Shown here: positions 1 through 7,706 of the stretch, one piece after another
Numbering within the stretch: position 1 is the first letter of the stretch
Layout of the letters: each line of letters begins with the position of its first letter
Source: Kitasatospora phosalacinea
Lineage (GTDB): Bacteria > Actinomycetota > Actinomycetes > Streptomycetales > Streptomycetaceae
Direction of reading: 5' to 3'
Length of the DNA stretch: 43,503 bases
Assembly: GCF_000717185.1 (NCBI RefSeq)
Contig: NZ_JNYE01000110.1
Location: 1-43,503, forward strand
The notes under the pieces: generated by a model
What the model was told of the DNA's origin: nothing
What the model saw: only the letters and a program-made list of their open reading frames with translations
The model's database searches: none
Translations under genes and position numbers: made by a program

Positions 1-639
1 AGGCAAATGCACGGCCGAGCCAGGTTCCCTCTGCTCCGCCACCGCATCCTCCTCCAGTGACCACCACAGAGCGCTACCACCGATTACGGGACAGAGCCAG
101 ACCTCCAGTTCCAGCCAGCCGAGGTCGTTGATCTCGGTGGTGAGGCCCTCGGCACGGCGGCCGCGGTCCTTGAAGTAGTGGTCCTGGAGGGCGTCGGCCA
201 GGATGCGCTGCTGCTCGGCCTCGCCGGCCCCGGCGTCGCGGGCCGCGTAGAGCTCGCGGGCGACGGTGCCGGGCAGGTGCTGGGTGATCAGGCGTTCGCG
301 CGGGTCGTCGGTGGAGCCCCCGGCGGCGGTGTAGCCGAAGCGGGCCTGGATGTGCAGCATGAAGCCCTGCTCCTCGGCGCGGCGGCGGACCCGGCGGCGG
401 ACCCCTGGCTGCCAGGTGGCGCGGACGCGTTCCTCGATCCGGCGGGCGGCGTCCGGCTTGGGGGCGATGGCGCCCTTGAGCCAGCGCTGCACGGTGCGCT
501 GGGAGACGCCGAGCTCGGCGGCGACGGCCCGGGTCGACCCCTTGGCCCGCTTGACCAGGTACCTGACCCGGGCGGGCACGCCCTGCGGGATCGGCCGGGT
601 CCGCTCGACCCGTTCGAGTCCTTCGTCGATCTCCCCCAC
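1..639 (-). CDS. tpg: Telomere-protecting terminal protein Tpg (partial, 3' end beyond window)
   Basis: Terminal protein that is covalently attached to the 5' ends of linear Streptomyces replicons and primes end patching. A GTG at 639-637 opens a frame with no stop down to base 1, giving 213 codons in the window. The N-terminus reads VGEIDEGLERVERTRPIPQG and is followed by a helix-turn-helix with GSTRAVAAELGVSQRTVQRW (about residues 35-55). The segments FMLHIQARFGYTAAGGSTDD and LTTEINDLGWLELEVWL match what I know of Tpg. Family members are about 184-260 residues, so the stop should lie just outside the window. It follows tap on the same strand with a 141-bp repeat-filled gap. Identity rests on recognition of the family; the missing 3' end is the only truncation visible. 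Confidence 0.9.
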   Translation of the reverse strand, partial: MGEIDEGLERVERTRPIPQGVPARVRYLVKRAKGSTRAVAAELGVSQRTVQRWLKGAIAPKPDAARRIEERVRATWQPGVRRRVRRRAEEQGFMLHIQARFGYTAAGGSTDDPRERLITQHLPGTVARELYAARDAGAGEAEQQRILADALQDHYFKDRGRRAEGLTTEINDLGWLELEVWLCPVIGGSALWWSLEEDAVAEQREPGSAVHLP

Positions 640-671
640 GGGGCGTCACTTCCTCGCTGCTGTGCTGGAAC

Positions 672-782
672 GGCTGACCCGCCCGAGCGGCCGATCCGCC
701 CGGAACGGTTGGCCCGCCCGAGCGGCCGACCCACCCGGAACGGCTGGCCCGCCCGGAACGGTTCCCTCACCCGGGACGGTTC
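672..782. repeat. Degenerate tandem repeat between tap and tpg
   Basis: Imperfect repeats of about 18 bp, partly organised as a 36-bp period, built on CCCGCCCGGAACGG with T/C changes. Two long copies lie at about 676-711 and 712-746 and shorter ones follow to 782. They fill the gap between the tap stop and the tpg start. No terminator is obvious, so tap and tpg may still be co-transcribed. Confidence 0.7.
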
Positions 783-3111
783 ACTCGTCGGCGGAGACCA
801 GGCCGCCGGTCTTGATGTGGCGGGCCGGGTTGGCCCCGTCGGCGAGCAGTTCGCGGATCTCGGCGAGCGGCCGGCTGCCCTCGAACTTGACGTGCCCGGG
901 CGAGACGCCGAGCCGCAGCGCGGTGCTGAGGCTGCCGTCGGGGCGGCGCAGCACGTCCGGCGCCGAGGGCCCGGGAGCGGCGAAGACCGCGCAGTCGGAG
1001 AGCACGGCGAGCGGCGGGGTGCCGAGTTCGGCGTGCAGCCGGGTGAGTTTGCGGTGCAGGTTGACGGTGGCGGTGTCGACGACCAGGGCGCGCACCAGCG
1101 GGTCCCAGGTCGGGCGGTCGAGCGCGGCCCAGCGCTGGCCGGGGCGGTAGCCGAAGCCGCGCGGGCGCTCCCGGAACTTGCCGATGGTGCCCTTGGCGGT
1201 CTGCTTGATCGCACCGAGCACGGCCAGTTCCGCCGGGTCTCCCTCGCCGAGCGCGGCCATCGCCGCCAGGAAGGCCTCCGGGTCGTGGTCGGCGAGGTCG
1301 AGCGGGACGCCGAGCGCGGCCATGGTGTCGACGTACGCCTGCCGCAGCCGCTTGTGCCACGGGTCGAGGTACGGGCCGGACTCGTGGCGCAGCCAGCCCT
1401 CGCTGGGGCGGACGTCCGCGCCGAGCTCGACGGCGTACGCGAGTTTGGCGGTGCTGTACCAGGCGGGGCCGGTGGGGGCGCTGCCGTCGGGGGTGAACGG
1501 GTTGGGCAGCAGCGGGTCGAGGGCCAGGCCGCTGAGGTCGGCGCGCCAGCTCCCCGGGACCTTCTTGTCGAAGACCGGCTCCAGCTCGTGGACGGGCCCG
1601 GAGAGCGGCAGGTTGAGGCGCCCGGCGGCGGCGAGGAAGGCCATGTTGACGTCGAGCCCGACGGCGAACGGCGCGGCCCGCTCCCGGTCGGTGAGCGGGC
1701 GGTGCCAGTCCCAGGCCTCGGTGACCAGGACGGCGTCGTCCTCGCGCTCGGCGGCCAGCGGGTGCTCGTCGGGCACCTCGGGCGGCGCGGCGTCGAACGC
1801 CCGGGCCCGGGAGCCCTCCACCGGCCCCGACGTCCAGCCGCTGCCGGTGCGGACCGGCCGGGTCGGCGGGCGCAGCGCGGTGACCAGCTCCAGCCCGGAG
1901 ACCGCGGTGGAGCCGCGCGGGGTGTGCACCCGGGTGGCGTACGTGCCGAGCAGGCGGGCGAGTTCGGGCGCGGCGAGGCCCTCCGGGACCTTCCAGCCGC
2001 CGCCGTCCAGCGCGCCCCACGGCAGCACGCACAGCTGCACGCACTGCCGACGGCCCGCCTCGGGCTCGCGGTAGATCCGGGCCCAGGGGCCGAAACCGCG
2101 CCGGGTCAGCTGCCAGCCGTCCTTCGCCAGCGACTTGACCTGCCGGTGGGTGTCGGCCAGCCGACCGAGCCGGGCCACGTACTGGGTCTTCTCGTCGCGC
2201 CCGGCGGGCGGCAGGCCGAGCTCGGTGGCAGCGGCCCCGGTCAGCACCACCAGCGGGTCGCCGTCCTTGCCGTACCGGTGCAGCCGCGCCGATCCGAGAC
2301 GCGCCCGCAGCGCCCACTCCAGCAGCCCGGCCACCCCCGGCCCGGACGGCGCCTCCCCGGCCGACTCCGCCCCGTCCGCGCCGTACGCCACCAGCCCGCG
2401 CCCGTCCGCCGCCACGTCCACCACGGCCAACGGCCCGCCCGGGAAACGCGCCGCGGCCGCCTGCTCCCAGTCCTCCTCCGCCACGGCTGCCCTGCGCACC
2501 TTCCCGCCCCGGGCCTTCGCCACCGGCGCGGCGACGGACGCGGGCGCGGGCCCGGACCCGGCGACGGGCCCGGGCCCAGCGACGGGCACGGCCGGACGGC
2601 AGAAGCCCCCCAGGTGCATCGGCCTGCCCTGCGCGCGGTAGACCGACGGCTGCCCGCACTGCACGCACGGCGCGGCCACCGCCATCACCAGCGAACCGTC
2701 CGGATGCTGATCGAGCATCACCCCCGACAGCAGCCCCGGCTCGGACGCCGACTCAGGCTCCGGCTCTGCTACGACCTCCAACTCCGCTTCCGGTTCCGGC
2801 TCTGCTGCGACCTCCGGTTCCGGCTCCGACTCCGGCTCCGGCGCCGGGGGAACGCCTTCCTCCCCGAGCTGCGCGGCGATGCCCTCCAACAGGCGCGCGT
2901 ACGCGGCGCGCCCCTCGCCCTGCGGGTCGCGGCGGCCCTGTTCCCAGGCGGTGAGGGTGCTGGTGCTGATGCCGAGGGCCTGCGCGGTCTCGGTCTTCCC
3001 CAGTCCGTACTGCACGCGCAGGCGTTCGCGTTCGGCGGGTTCGGGCAGCGGGACGGGCCGCCGGGGTCCTGATCCGAGCAGGGCGCCGATGGCGTCGGGG
3101 GTACCGGTCAC
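781..3111 (-). CDS. tap: Telomere-associated protein Tap
   Basis: Partner of Tpg: in Streptomyces, Tap binds the single-stranded telomere overhang and recruits the terminal protein for end replication. The protein has 776 residues, close to the roughly 740 known for the family. An XRE-like helix-turn-helix lies near residues 27-78 (motif ALGISTSTLTAWEQGRRDPQ). An acidic Glu/Pro/Ala-rich linker follows at about 90-130, then a long C-terminal region containing AVGLDVNMAFLAAAGRLNLP. The GTG start at 3111 is supported by GGAGG eight or so bases upstream. It is the first gene of a tap-tpg operon. The acidic linker is low-complexity and probably length-variable. Function is inferred from family and gene order. 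Confidence 0.9.
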   Translation of the reverse strand: MTGTPDAIGALLGSGPRRPVPLPEPAERERLRVQYGLGKTETAQALGISTSTLTAWEQGRRDPQGEGRAAYARLLEGIAAQLGEEGVPPAPEPESEPEPEVAAEPEPEAELEVVAEPEPESASEPGLLSGVMLDQHPDGSLVMAVAAPCVQCGQPSVYRAQGRPMHLGGFCRPAVPVAGPGPVAGSGPAPASVAAPVAKARGGKVRRAAVAEEDWEQAAAARFPGGPLAVVDVAADGRGLVAYGADGAESAGEAPSGPGVAGLLEWALRARLGSARLHRYGKDGDPLVVLTGAAATELGLPPAGRDEKTQYVARLGRLADTHRQVKSLAKDGWQLTRRGFGPWARIYREPEAGRRQCVQLCVLPWGALDGGGWKVPEGLAAPELARLLGTYATRVHTPRGSTAVSGLELVTALRPPTRPVRTGSGWTSGPVEGSRARAFDAAPPEVPDEHPLAAEREDDAVLVTEAWDWHRPLTDRERAAPFAVGLDVNMAFLAAAGRLNLPLSGPVHELEPVFDKKVPGSWRADLSGLALDPLLPNPFTPDGSAPTGPAWYSTAKLAYAVELGADVRPSEGWLRHESGPYLDPWHKRLRQAYVDTMAALGVPLDLADHDPEAFLAAMAALGEGDPAELAVLGAIKQTAKGTIGKFRERPRGFGYRPGQRWAALDRPTWDPLVRALVVDTATVNLHRKLTRLHAELGTPPLAVLSDCAVFAAPGPSAPDVLRRPDGSLSTALRLGVSPGHVKFEGSRPLAEIRELLADGANPARHIKTGGLVSADE

Positions 3112-3297
3112 CTCACGCCTCCTTCACCCGCGGAGCGCCGGTCGAACCGCTTCCGCTCCCGTACCACTCTGCCGGGCGGGGGCCACACATCGCGCCGCTG
3201 CACCTCTTCTTGCATCCTGCCGAACGGTCGAACTCCCGCCCAACATAGACACGCCCCGACCAGCGGCACAAGCAAGCCCGCCCCGGCCCCGCTCCGA

Positions 3298-3759
3298 CTA
3301 CGCTCCGACCCGAGCGACCCACACCGGGAACCGCCTCACCTCCGCTCCGCTCCCCCCGGCCTCGTCGTCGACCTCCTCCCCCTCCTCCCGGCGCACGAGA
3401 CCCGGGTACTGGTCGGTCAGGTAGCTCTCGACGATCGGCTCCAGTTCCTCCGTCGGGTAGTACGGGCCGCCGAAGGGCAACTGCTCCGGGCCCACCGAGC
3501 CGGTGGAGCAATGCAGTTGACGGGCCTGCTCGTCGCGCCAGACGTAGAAGGTGGCGGGCCCGTCGTAGGGCATGTCCACGATCCGCCGCCGGATCCCGTC
3601 CGCGGTGCCCCGGAACGCCGCGACCACCTCGGCGACCGACGGTGCGGGCCCGTCGTCCGGACCGAGCCACCAGGTGTTGGTCTCCCACTCCTCCGGCGGA
3701 CGGTCGGGCTCGAGGACGAGCGGCTCGTCCGCCACTTCGGCGATCCAGGTCAGCAGCAT
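3298..3759 (-). CDS. Uncharacterised 153-residue cytosolic protein
   Basis: I do not recognise a named family. The protein is acidic, with many aromatic residues (WETNTWWLG, PATFYVWRDEQ, GGPYYPTEELEPIVESYL) and a Glu/Asp-rich tail before a hydrophobic end (FPVWVARVGA). It has no signal peptide or membrane segment. The ATG at 3759 is chosen because the sequence becomes protein-like there and GAGGA lies about ten bases upstream; the longer open frame upstream is Arg/Gly-rich and looks like shadow. The size and composition resemble small immunity-type or SMI1-like proteins, but no toxin gene is next to it, so this is only a thought. It lies alone, divergent from the decayed methyltransferase. 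Confidence 0.6.
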   Translation of the reverse strand: MLLTWIAEVADEPLVLEPDRPPEEWETNTWWLGPDDGPAPSVAEVVAAFRGTADGIRRRIVDMPYDGPATFYVWRDEQARQLHCSTGSVGPEQLPFGGPYYPTEELEPIVESYLTDQYPGLVRREEGEEVDDEAGGSGAEVRRFPVWVARVGA

Positions 3760-3842
3760 CCGGCAAGTGTCCTCAGCCGACCGTTCGCCCCGCACGCCGT
3801 TTTCCCCGCCCCGCCCGGCACCGGACCGTACGCTGCCGGAGC

Positions 3843-4111
3843 ATGACCGATCCCCTCTCCCCGTCCGATCCCCGACTCGCCCACTGGGACGGCATCGGTT
3901 CCCGGAAGACCTTCGCGCACCCGCTGCACCTGCCCTGACTCGCGGAGCTCGACCGGAACGCCCGGGCGCTGGACTACGGCTGCGGGTACGGCCGGGTGAC
4001 GGCGGAACTGCTCCGCCTGCTCGCACCGGGCGGGTTGCTGTACGTCAGCGACCTCCTGCTGCAGGGGAGTTCACCCCGGTGGGCGTGCAACTCCTACTCC
4101 GCAAGCCCTGA
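3843..4111 (+). pseudogene. Decayed class I SAM-dependent methyltransferase
   Basis: The start (MTDPLSPSDPRLAHWDGIG, with a CCGGAGC ribosome site) and the segment RALDYGCGYGRVTAEL look like motif I of a class I methyltransferase of about 200 residues. Three lesions are visible. A TGA at 3936-3938 sits where family members usually have Trp (LP-W-LAEL). The coding sequence jumps directly from motif I to the late segment LLRLLAPGGLLYVSDLLLQ, missing roughly the central half. After about 4057 the frame changes and the typical end, EFTPVGVQLLLRKP-stop, continues to 4111. The gene therefore carries a nonsense change plus two internal deletions and cannot make an active enzyme. Confidence 0.8.
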
Positions 4112-4260
4112 CCCGGTCTGCCACCGTCCCGGGCCGTCCCGACCCTGCCCCCGCCACCGGTCAAACTGCTCGCTCACCTGTTCATCGGGTGAAATCCACG
4201 ACCCGAAGGCGACGCTTCAACACCAAATAGTCACGCTAAGTACAGAAAGCCGCCGCCCGA
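4112..4260. other. Intergenic stretch upstream of the secreted-protein gene
   Basis: No coding signal. The part at about 4180-4255 is unusually A-rich for this genome and probably holds the promoter of the next gene, but I cannot name convincing -35 and -10 boxes. Confidence 0.4.
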
Positions 4261-4261
4261 G

Positions 4262-4274
4262 TGACGGTCCGTCA
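4262..4274. promoter_or_regulatory. 13-bp palindrome upstream of the secreted-protein gene
   Basis: TGACGG-T-CCGTCA is a perfect inverted repeat 52 bases before the ATG at 4327. Its position fits an operator or a 5' leader element. No regulator is assigned. Confidence 0.35.
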
Positions 4275-4326
4275 TGAAAGGCGGGCGCCCGCGTACCCGG
4301 CCTGCCCGGGTCTCGTTGGGCGGGGC

Positions 4327-4884
4327 ATGGAAAAGATGATCACTTGCGCCTCGGTCGGACTGCTCCTGCTGGCCGCCGCCGCGGGCCCGGCGGGTGCGGC
4401 CACCGTCCAGCACTCCGGCGCCCACCTGGTGCACGGGCACGGTGTCGCGTCCTGCCCGGGCGACGCGTTCTGCCTCTACGAGCACGAGAACTACAACGAA
4501 CAGGAGAGCGGCCGGATCTGGGTGTTCCAGCAGGAGAAGCGCGGCACCAGCACCCCGCGACTGGACCTGACCCGTTCGGGCGTGCTCGGCTTCGGGCGCT
4601 CCGCCGTGGCCAACGACAAGGACTTCGTCACCATCCGGCTCTCCCCGAACACCTGCTCCACGGTCCACAATCCGGCCCGCGACTGGGAGTACCTGATCTT
4701 CCTCCCGAACAGCGGCTACCCGGAGCGCACCGCCCGCGTTCCCGACCTGGGCAAGGCCAAGGGCATCCACCACACCGCGCGGGAGGTGGACGAACAGGGG
4801 CGCCAGGTGATCTCCGGACGCACCGTCAACCTGGACAACCGGGCCCGCTGCCTGCTCTTCGACGAGTCCACCCCCGGGCTGTGA
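4327..4884 (+). CDS. Secreted protein resembling peptidase inhibitor family I36
   Basis: Predicted exported 185-residue protein. It has a Sec signal peptide (MITCASVGLLLLAAAAGPAGA with cleavage after AGA) and a mature part with four cysteines. The segment CPGDAFCLYEHENYN resembles the Cys-x-x-x-Cys-Leu-Tyr-Glu pattern of the small Streptomyces proteinase inhibitors of family I36, which have a beta/gamma-crystallin-like fold. At 185 residues it is longer than the roughly 100-130 usual in the family, so its C-terminal half is extra. Start choice is ATG 4327 or ATG 4336; GGGCGGGG precedes both, with better spacing to 4336. It stands alone and is followed by a hairpin. The inhibitor role is inferred from the motif and export. 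Confidence 0.65.
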   Translation: MEKMITCASVGLLLLAAAAGPAGAATVQHSGAHLVHGHGVASCPGDAFCLYEHENYNEQESGRIWVFQQEKRGTSTPRLDLTRSGVLGFGRSAVANDKDFVTIRLSPNTCSTVHNPARDWEYLIFLPNSGYPERTARVPDLGKAKGIHHTAREVDEQGRQVISGRTVNLDNRARCLLFDESTPGL

Positions 4885-4904
4885 CACCCGCCGACAGGGC
4901 CCGT

Positions 4905-4940
4905 CCCGGCTCCTGCCACCACCGTCCGGCGGGAGCCGGG
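4905..4940 (+). terminator. Hairpin after the secreted-protein gene
   Basis: CCCGGCTCC at 4905-4913 pairs perfectly with GGAGCCGGG at 4932-4940, and GCC/GGC extends the stem inwards after one mismatch. It starts 20 bases after the stop codon. No U-tract is present, as is common in Streptomyces terminators. Confidence 0.5.
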
Positions 4941-4982
4941 CCGAGCTGAGCTGAAACGATTCTCCCGAACAGTTCACCCCAG

Positions 4983-5026
4983 CTGAACCGGCTGAACCAG
5001 CTGAACCGGCTGAACCACCGAACCGG
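4983..5026. repeat. Tandem 9-bp repeat
   Basis: About five copies of CTGAACCGG/CTGAACCAG in a row, ending just before the 3' end of the isomerase-like gene. The two variants alternate, so the structure is an 18-bp unit present twice plus a degenerate tail. Confidence 0.75.
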
Positions 5027-5062
5027 TGCGCCGACGGCGGGCCCGCCGCGCAGCGCCCGCCC

Positions 5063-5413
5063 TCACCGTCCGGAATGGTGGACGAACACGTAGGTCTCCC
5101 GGTCGAGTTCGGTGACCTCCACGCAGAACTCGGCCGGTACCCGGACGTACCCACGCAGCAACTCGGTCACCCGGGCGGTCAGCGTGCTCCTGGCCTCGGC
5201 GCTGCGACCGGCCAGGATCTTGATCTCCACGAACACCACGGCGTCCGTCGTGGCCCCGTCACCGACCAGGTGCTGCGCGGCCGGGCGCACCAGCGTCTTG
5301 CAGTCGTCCGTCCTTGCCCCGATGACCTCGGGGACCAGCTGGTGCACCTCCTTGGCGAAGCCCAGCACGTCGAAGTCCAGGCCCGGCGAGTGGTCGATCA
5401 GGATCTGCGGCAC
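5063..5413 (-). CDS. 5-carboxymethyl-2-hydroxymuconate isomerase-like protein (tautomerase superfamily)
   Basis: The 116-residue protein begins PQILIDHSPGLDF after the initiator and ends ELDRETYVFVHHSGR. Family members (CHMI, HpaF type) are about 115-130 residues and use the amino-terminal proline, exposed after Met removal, as the catalytic base. Here the proline follows the GTG at 5413 directly, which fixes the start; GGAAGGAC lies about nine bases upstream. The classical role is an isomerisation step in homoprotocatechuate breakdown. No other genes of that pathway are nearby, so the substrate in this organism is unknown. It is divergent from the SCO2583/84-type gene with a gap of about 110 bp. 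Confidence 0.8.
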   Translation of the reverse strand: MPQILIDHSPGLDFDVLGFAKEVHQLVPEVIGARTDDCKTLVRPAAQHLVGDGATTDAVVFVEIKILAGRSAEARSTLTARVTELLRGYVRVPAEFCVEVTELDRETYVFVHHSGR

Positions 5414-5522
5414 AACGGTCGTCCTTCCCGGACGGCGGGCCCACCGGGGCCTTCCCGGGTCTCCGTGTCCGTGATCCAGAACATAGCCCCGCGACGACAC
5501 TCCCGGCGGGCATACTGGCGCA

Positions 5523-6575
5523 ATGCCCGAGCGCCCCCAGCCCGATGCCCTCGAACCCCCGGACCCCTTCGAAGGACTGGTCCTGGACGAGGACTTCGTC
5601 CGCTCCGCCACCGTGAACGAGCCGTCCGCCCGGGCCCGGATGCTCGCCGAGCGCTGGCGCCGCGAACCCCCGGTCGACCCGGGCGGCCGCCGCTGGTCCC
5701 CGGACGGACCGGGCCGCTCCCGCCGGGGCCGTTCGGCCGCGCGCTCCGAGCGGTTCCCCCGCTTCGGCGGACTGCGCCGTCGGCCGGGTGGCACCCGGCC
5801 GGGCCCCCGGTTCCGCACGCTCAGCCGGGGCGAGCGCTGGACGGCCGTGCTCGGTGCGCTGATCGTCCTGCTGGTGGTGGGCGGGCTGCTGTTCGGCCCG
5901 AACCGGGCGCACACCCCGCAGATCGCGGCCCCGGGCGCCCAGCCGGGCAGCCCCCGCCCCACCGGCGACCGGGCGCTCCCGGGCGGCGGCACGTTCGCCG
6001 GGAGCAAGTGCGGGCAGCAGGGCTACCACCGTTTCGCGGCCACGGCCGACTCGCTCCCCGCCGAGGAGTCCACCGGCCCCTGGCTGCGCTTCGCCTCCTA
6101 CGGCTACCAGCGGTCGGGGGCCGACGAGCCCGGCGAGTTCCTGTTCGACCTGGAGCTCGGCTCCGGCGCCCCGCTGGCGCTCTCCGCCCCGCTGGGGAGC
6201 GGGGGCGTCGCGGTCGAGATCGAGGGGCCGAACGGCGTGGTGGCCGCCGCGTACGGGCTGCCCAGCACGGTGGAGGGCGCCGTGCACACCCCCGACGGGC
6301 AGGGCTGGCTGGTCACCGGGAACGGCACGTCCGCCCACGTGGTGCTGCCGACCGCCGCCCTCTGCCCGGGTGTCGACGAGCAGGCGGTGGCCGCGGGCCT
6401 GTCCCCGTCGACCGACGCCAACCACACCATCAACGGGCCCGCCCCCTACACCCTCACGGTGTCGATCGCCGACCCCGAGGTCGCCGAACTGCGCCGCACC
6501 CTGGGCACACGGCTGCACGGTGAGGTGCTGGCGGCCACCAACCAGCTCCCGCAGCCCGTCGCGAAGCCGGTCTGA
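5523..6575 (+). CDS. SCO2583/SCO2584-type single-pass membrane protein
   Basis: A 350-residue protein with the conserved N-terminal stretch DPFEGLVLDEDFVRSATVNE seen in SCO2583/SCO2584-type Streptomyces proteins. A basic linker follows (about 55-105), then one membrane helix at about 107-124 (AVLGALIVLLVVGGLLFG) and a large outer domain of about 225 residues. The topology would place the N-terminal domain in the cytoplasm. Two outer cysteines (in SKCGQQG and ALCPGVD) could form a disulfide. Function is unknown. ATG 5523 is the first start in the protein-like region. It is transcribed alone, away from the isomerase-like gene. Confidence 0.8.
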   Translation: MPERPQPDALEPPDPFEGLVLDEDFVRSATVNEPSARARMLAERWRREPPVDPGGRRWSPDGPGRSRRGRSAARSERFPRFGGLRRRPGGTRPGPRFRTLSRGERWTAVLGALIVLLVVGGLLFGPNRAHTPQIAAPGAQPGSPRPTGDRALPGGGTFAGSKCGQQGYHRFAATADSLPAEESTGPWLRFASYGYQRSGADEPGEFLFDLELGSGAPLALSAPLGSGGVAVEIEGPNGVVAAAYGLPSTVEGAVHTPDGQGWLVTGNGTSAHVVLPTAALCPGVDEQAVAAGLSPSTDANHTINGPAPYTLTVSIADPEVAELRRTLGTRLHGEVLAATNQLPQPVAKPV

Positions 6576-6606
6576 CCGGGGCCCGGTCGGAGCCGGCCGT
6601 CCCCGG
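6576..6606 (+). terminator. Possible terminator hairpin
   Basis: CCGGGG at 6576-6581 pairs with CCCCGG at 6601-6606, with an inner CCGG/CCGG pairing. It lies directly after the stop codon of the membrane-protein gene. The stem is short and interrupted. Confidence 0.35.
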
Positions 6607-6661
6607 GCGGGAGGTGGGCGCTCCGAGCGGGAGTTCGCCGCCCGGTGGGGGGTGGGGATAG

Positions 6662-6696
6662 CCCACCATGAAGCCACCGGTCGCCTCCATGGTGGG
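6662..6696. promoter_or_regulatory. Inverted repeat CCCACCATG-N17-CATGGTGGG
   Basis: Perfect 9-bp arms at 6662-6670 and 6688-6696, about 80 bases upstream of the GTG of the broken ABC-transporter gene. The position fits an operator. It appears intact although the gene behind it is decayed. Confidence 0.5.
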
Positions 6697-6774
6697 TGAC
6701 CTGCGAGTTTCCTAGCGTTGACGGTGCCGCTGGAGTGAGACCGCCGGGGCGCCGTCTCCGAGGAAGGCTCCACC

Positions 6775-7536
6775 GTGTCGCCCCGCCTCCGCCGTTCCGC
6801 CTCCGGCCGGCCCACCTCGTACGCCGCCCCGCCCCCGATCGGGGTGCCCGCCGTGGAACTCCGCGCGGTGCGCCGCAGTTACGGGCGCGGCGCGGACACG
6901 GTGCACGCGCTCGGCGGCGCCGACGGTGGTGGCCATCTACAGCCGGGGCCTCGGCCTCGGCGAGGCGCTCCTCCCCGGTGCCACCGTCGCCGCGCACAGC
7001 ACTTCCCCCTACCCGGCCCGGCTCCTGGTCGCGGAGGACTCCGGCGCGGACCGGGCCGCCACCGCCGAGGCCCTCTCCGCACTCGCCCCCGGCGAGCTGT
7101 CGGTGACGGACCGCCAGGGCTACGCGGCGCAGGCCGACCGGCAGCGCGAGCTGAGCGGCTGGGCCAACGACGTGATGGCCGCCGTACTGGCCGGTTTCGC
7201 GGCGCTGACCGCCGCCGACACCCTGGTGATGACGGTGCTGGACCGCCGCCGCGAGATCGCCCTGCTGCGGCTCGCCGGCACCACCCACCGCCAGGTCCGC
7301 ACGATGCTCCGCTGGGAGGCCCTGCTGACCGCCGCCATCGGTCTGGCCACCGGCGCCGCCATTGCCTGGACCACCCTCGCCCCACTCATCCGCGCCCTCA
7401 CCTCCGCCTCTCCCCACGTCCTCCTCGGTACGGCCCTCCCACTCCGCCGCCGGAGCAGCCCCGCTCTGCCCGGCCGCCACCGCCCTCCCGGGCCGCGCCC
7501 TCCTCCGCTCCCGCCCCCACCACCCCCACCCACTGA
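6775..7536 (+). pseudogene. Remnant of ABC-exporter ATPase and FtsX/MacB-type permease, fused by deletion
   Basis: The first part (GTG 6775, AGGAAGG upstream) reads as the start of a MacB-like ATPase, VPAVELRAVRRSYGRGADTV-HALGG, and stops before any Walker A motif. At about 6915-6925 the coding frame jumps to the C-terminal part of an FtsX-like permease (about 6926-7430), with VMAAVLAGFAALTAADTLVM, TVLDRRREIALLRLAGTTHRQVR and a last membrane helix. Near 7430-7480 the frame shifts again, since the usual end TALPGRALLRSRP is found in a third frame. About 1.5-3 kb of a normal ATPase-permease pair must be missing. Normally such a pair exports peptides or drugs; here neither ATP site nor complete pore remains. 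Confidence 0.75.
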
Positions 7537-7706
7537 CGGCGCACGACCCACCCCGTCCGGGGCCGCCTCCCCCTCCCGGGGAGGCGGCCCGCACCGCGTC
7601 CTCCGGCCGCGCGGCCTGCCCGTCTGCACTGTCGAGTTGTCAAGGAGCTGAACGCCCGGGGCGTTCCCCCCGCGGAGCAGCGGCCCGGGAGCCCGGGGTC
7701 ACGTCG

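Noticed and set aside
178..3072. 964-codon frame on the plus strand
   Set aside because: It is the shadow of tap and tpg; composition is Gly/Ala/Arg-rich without domain sense.
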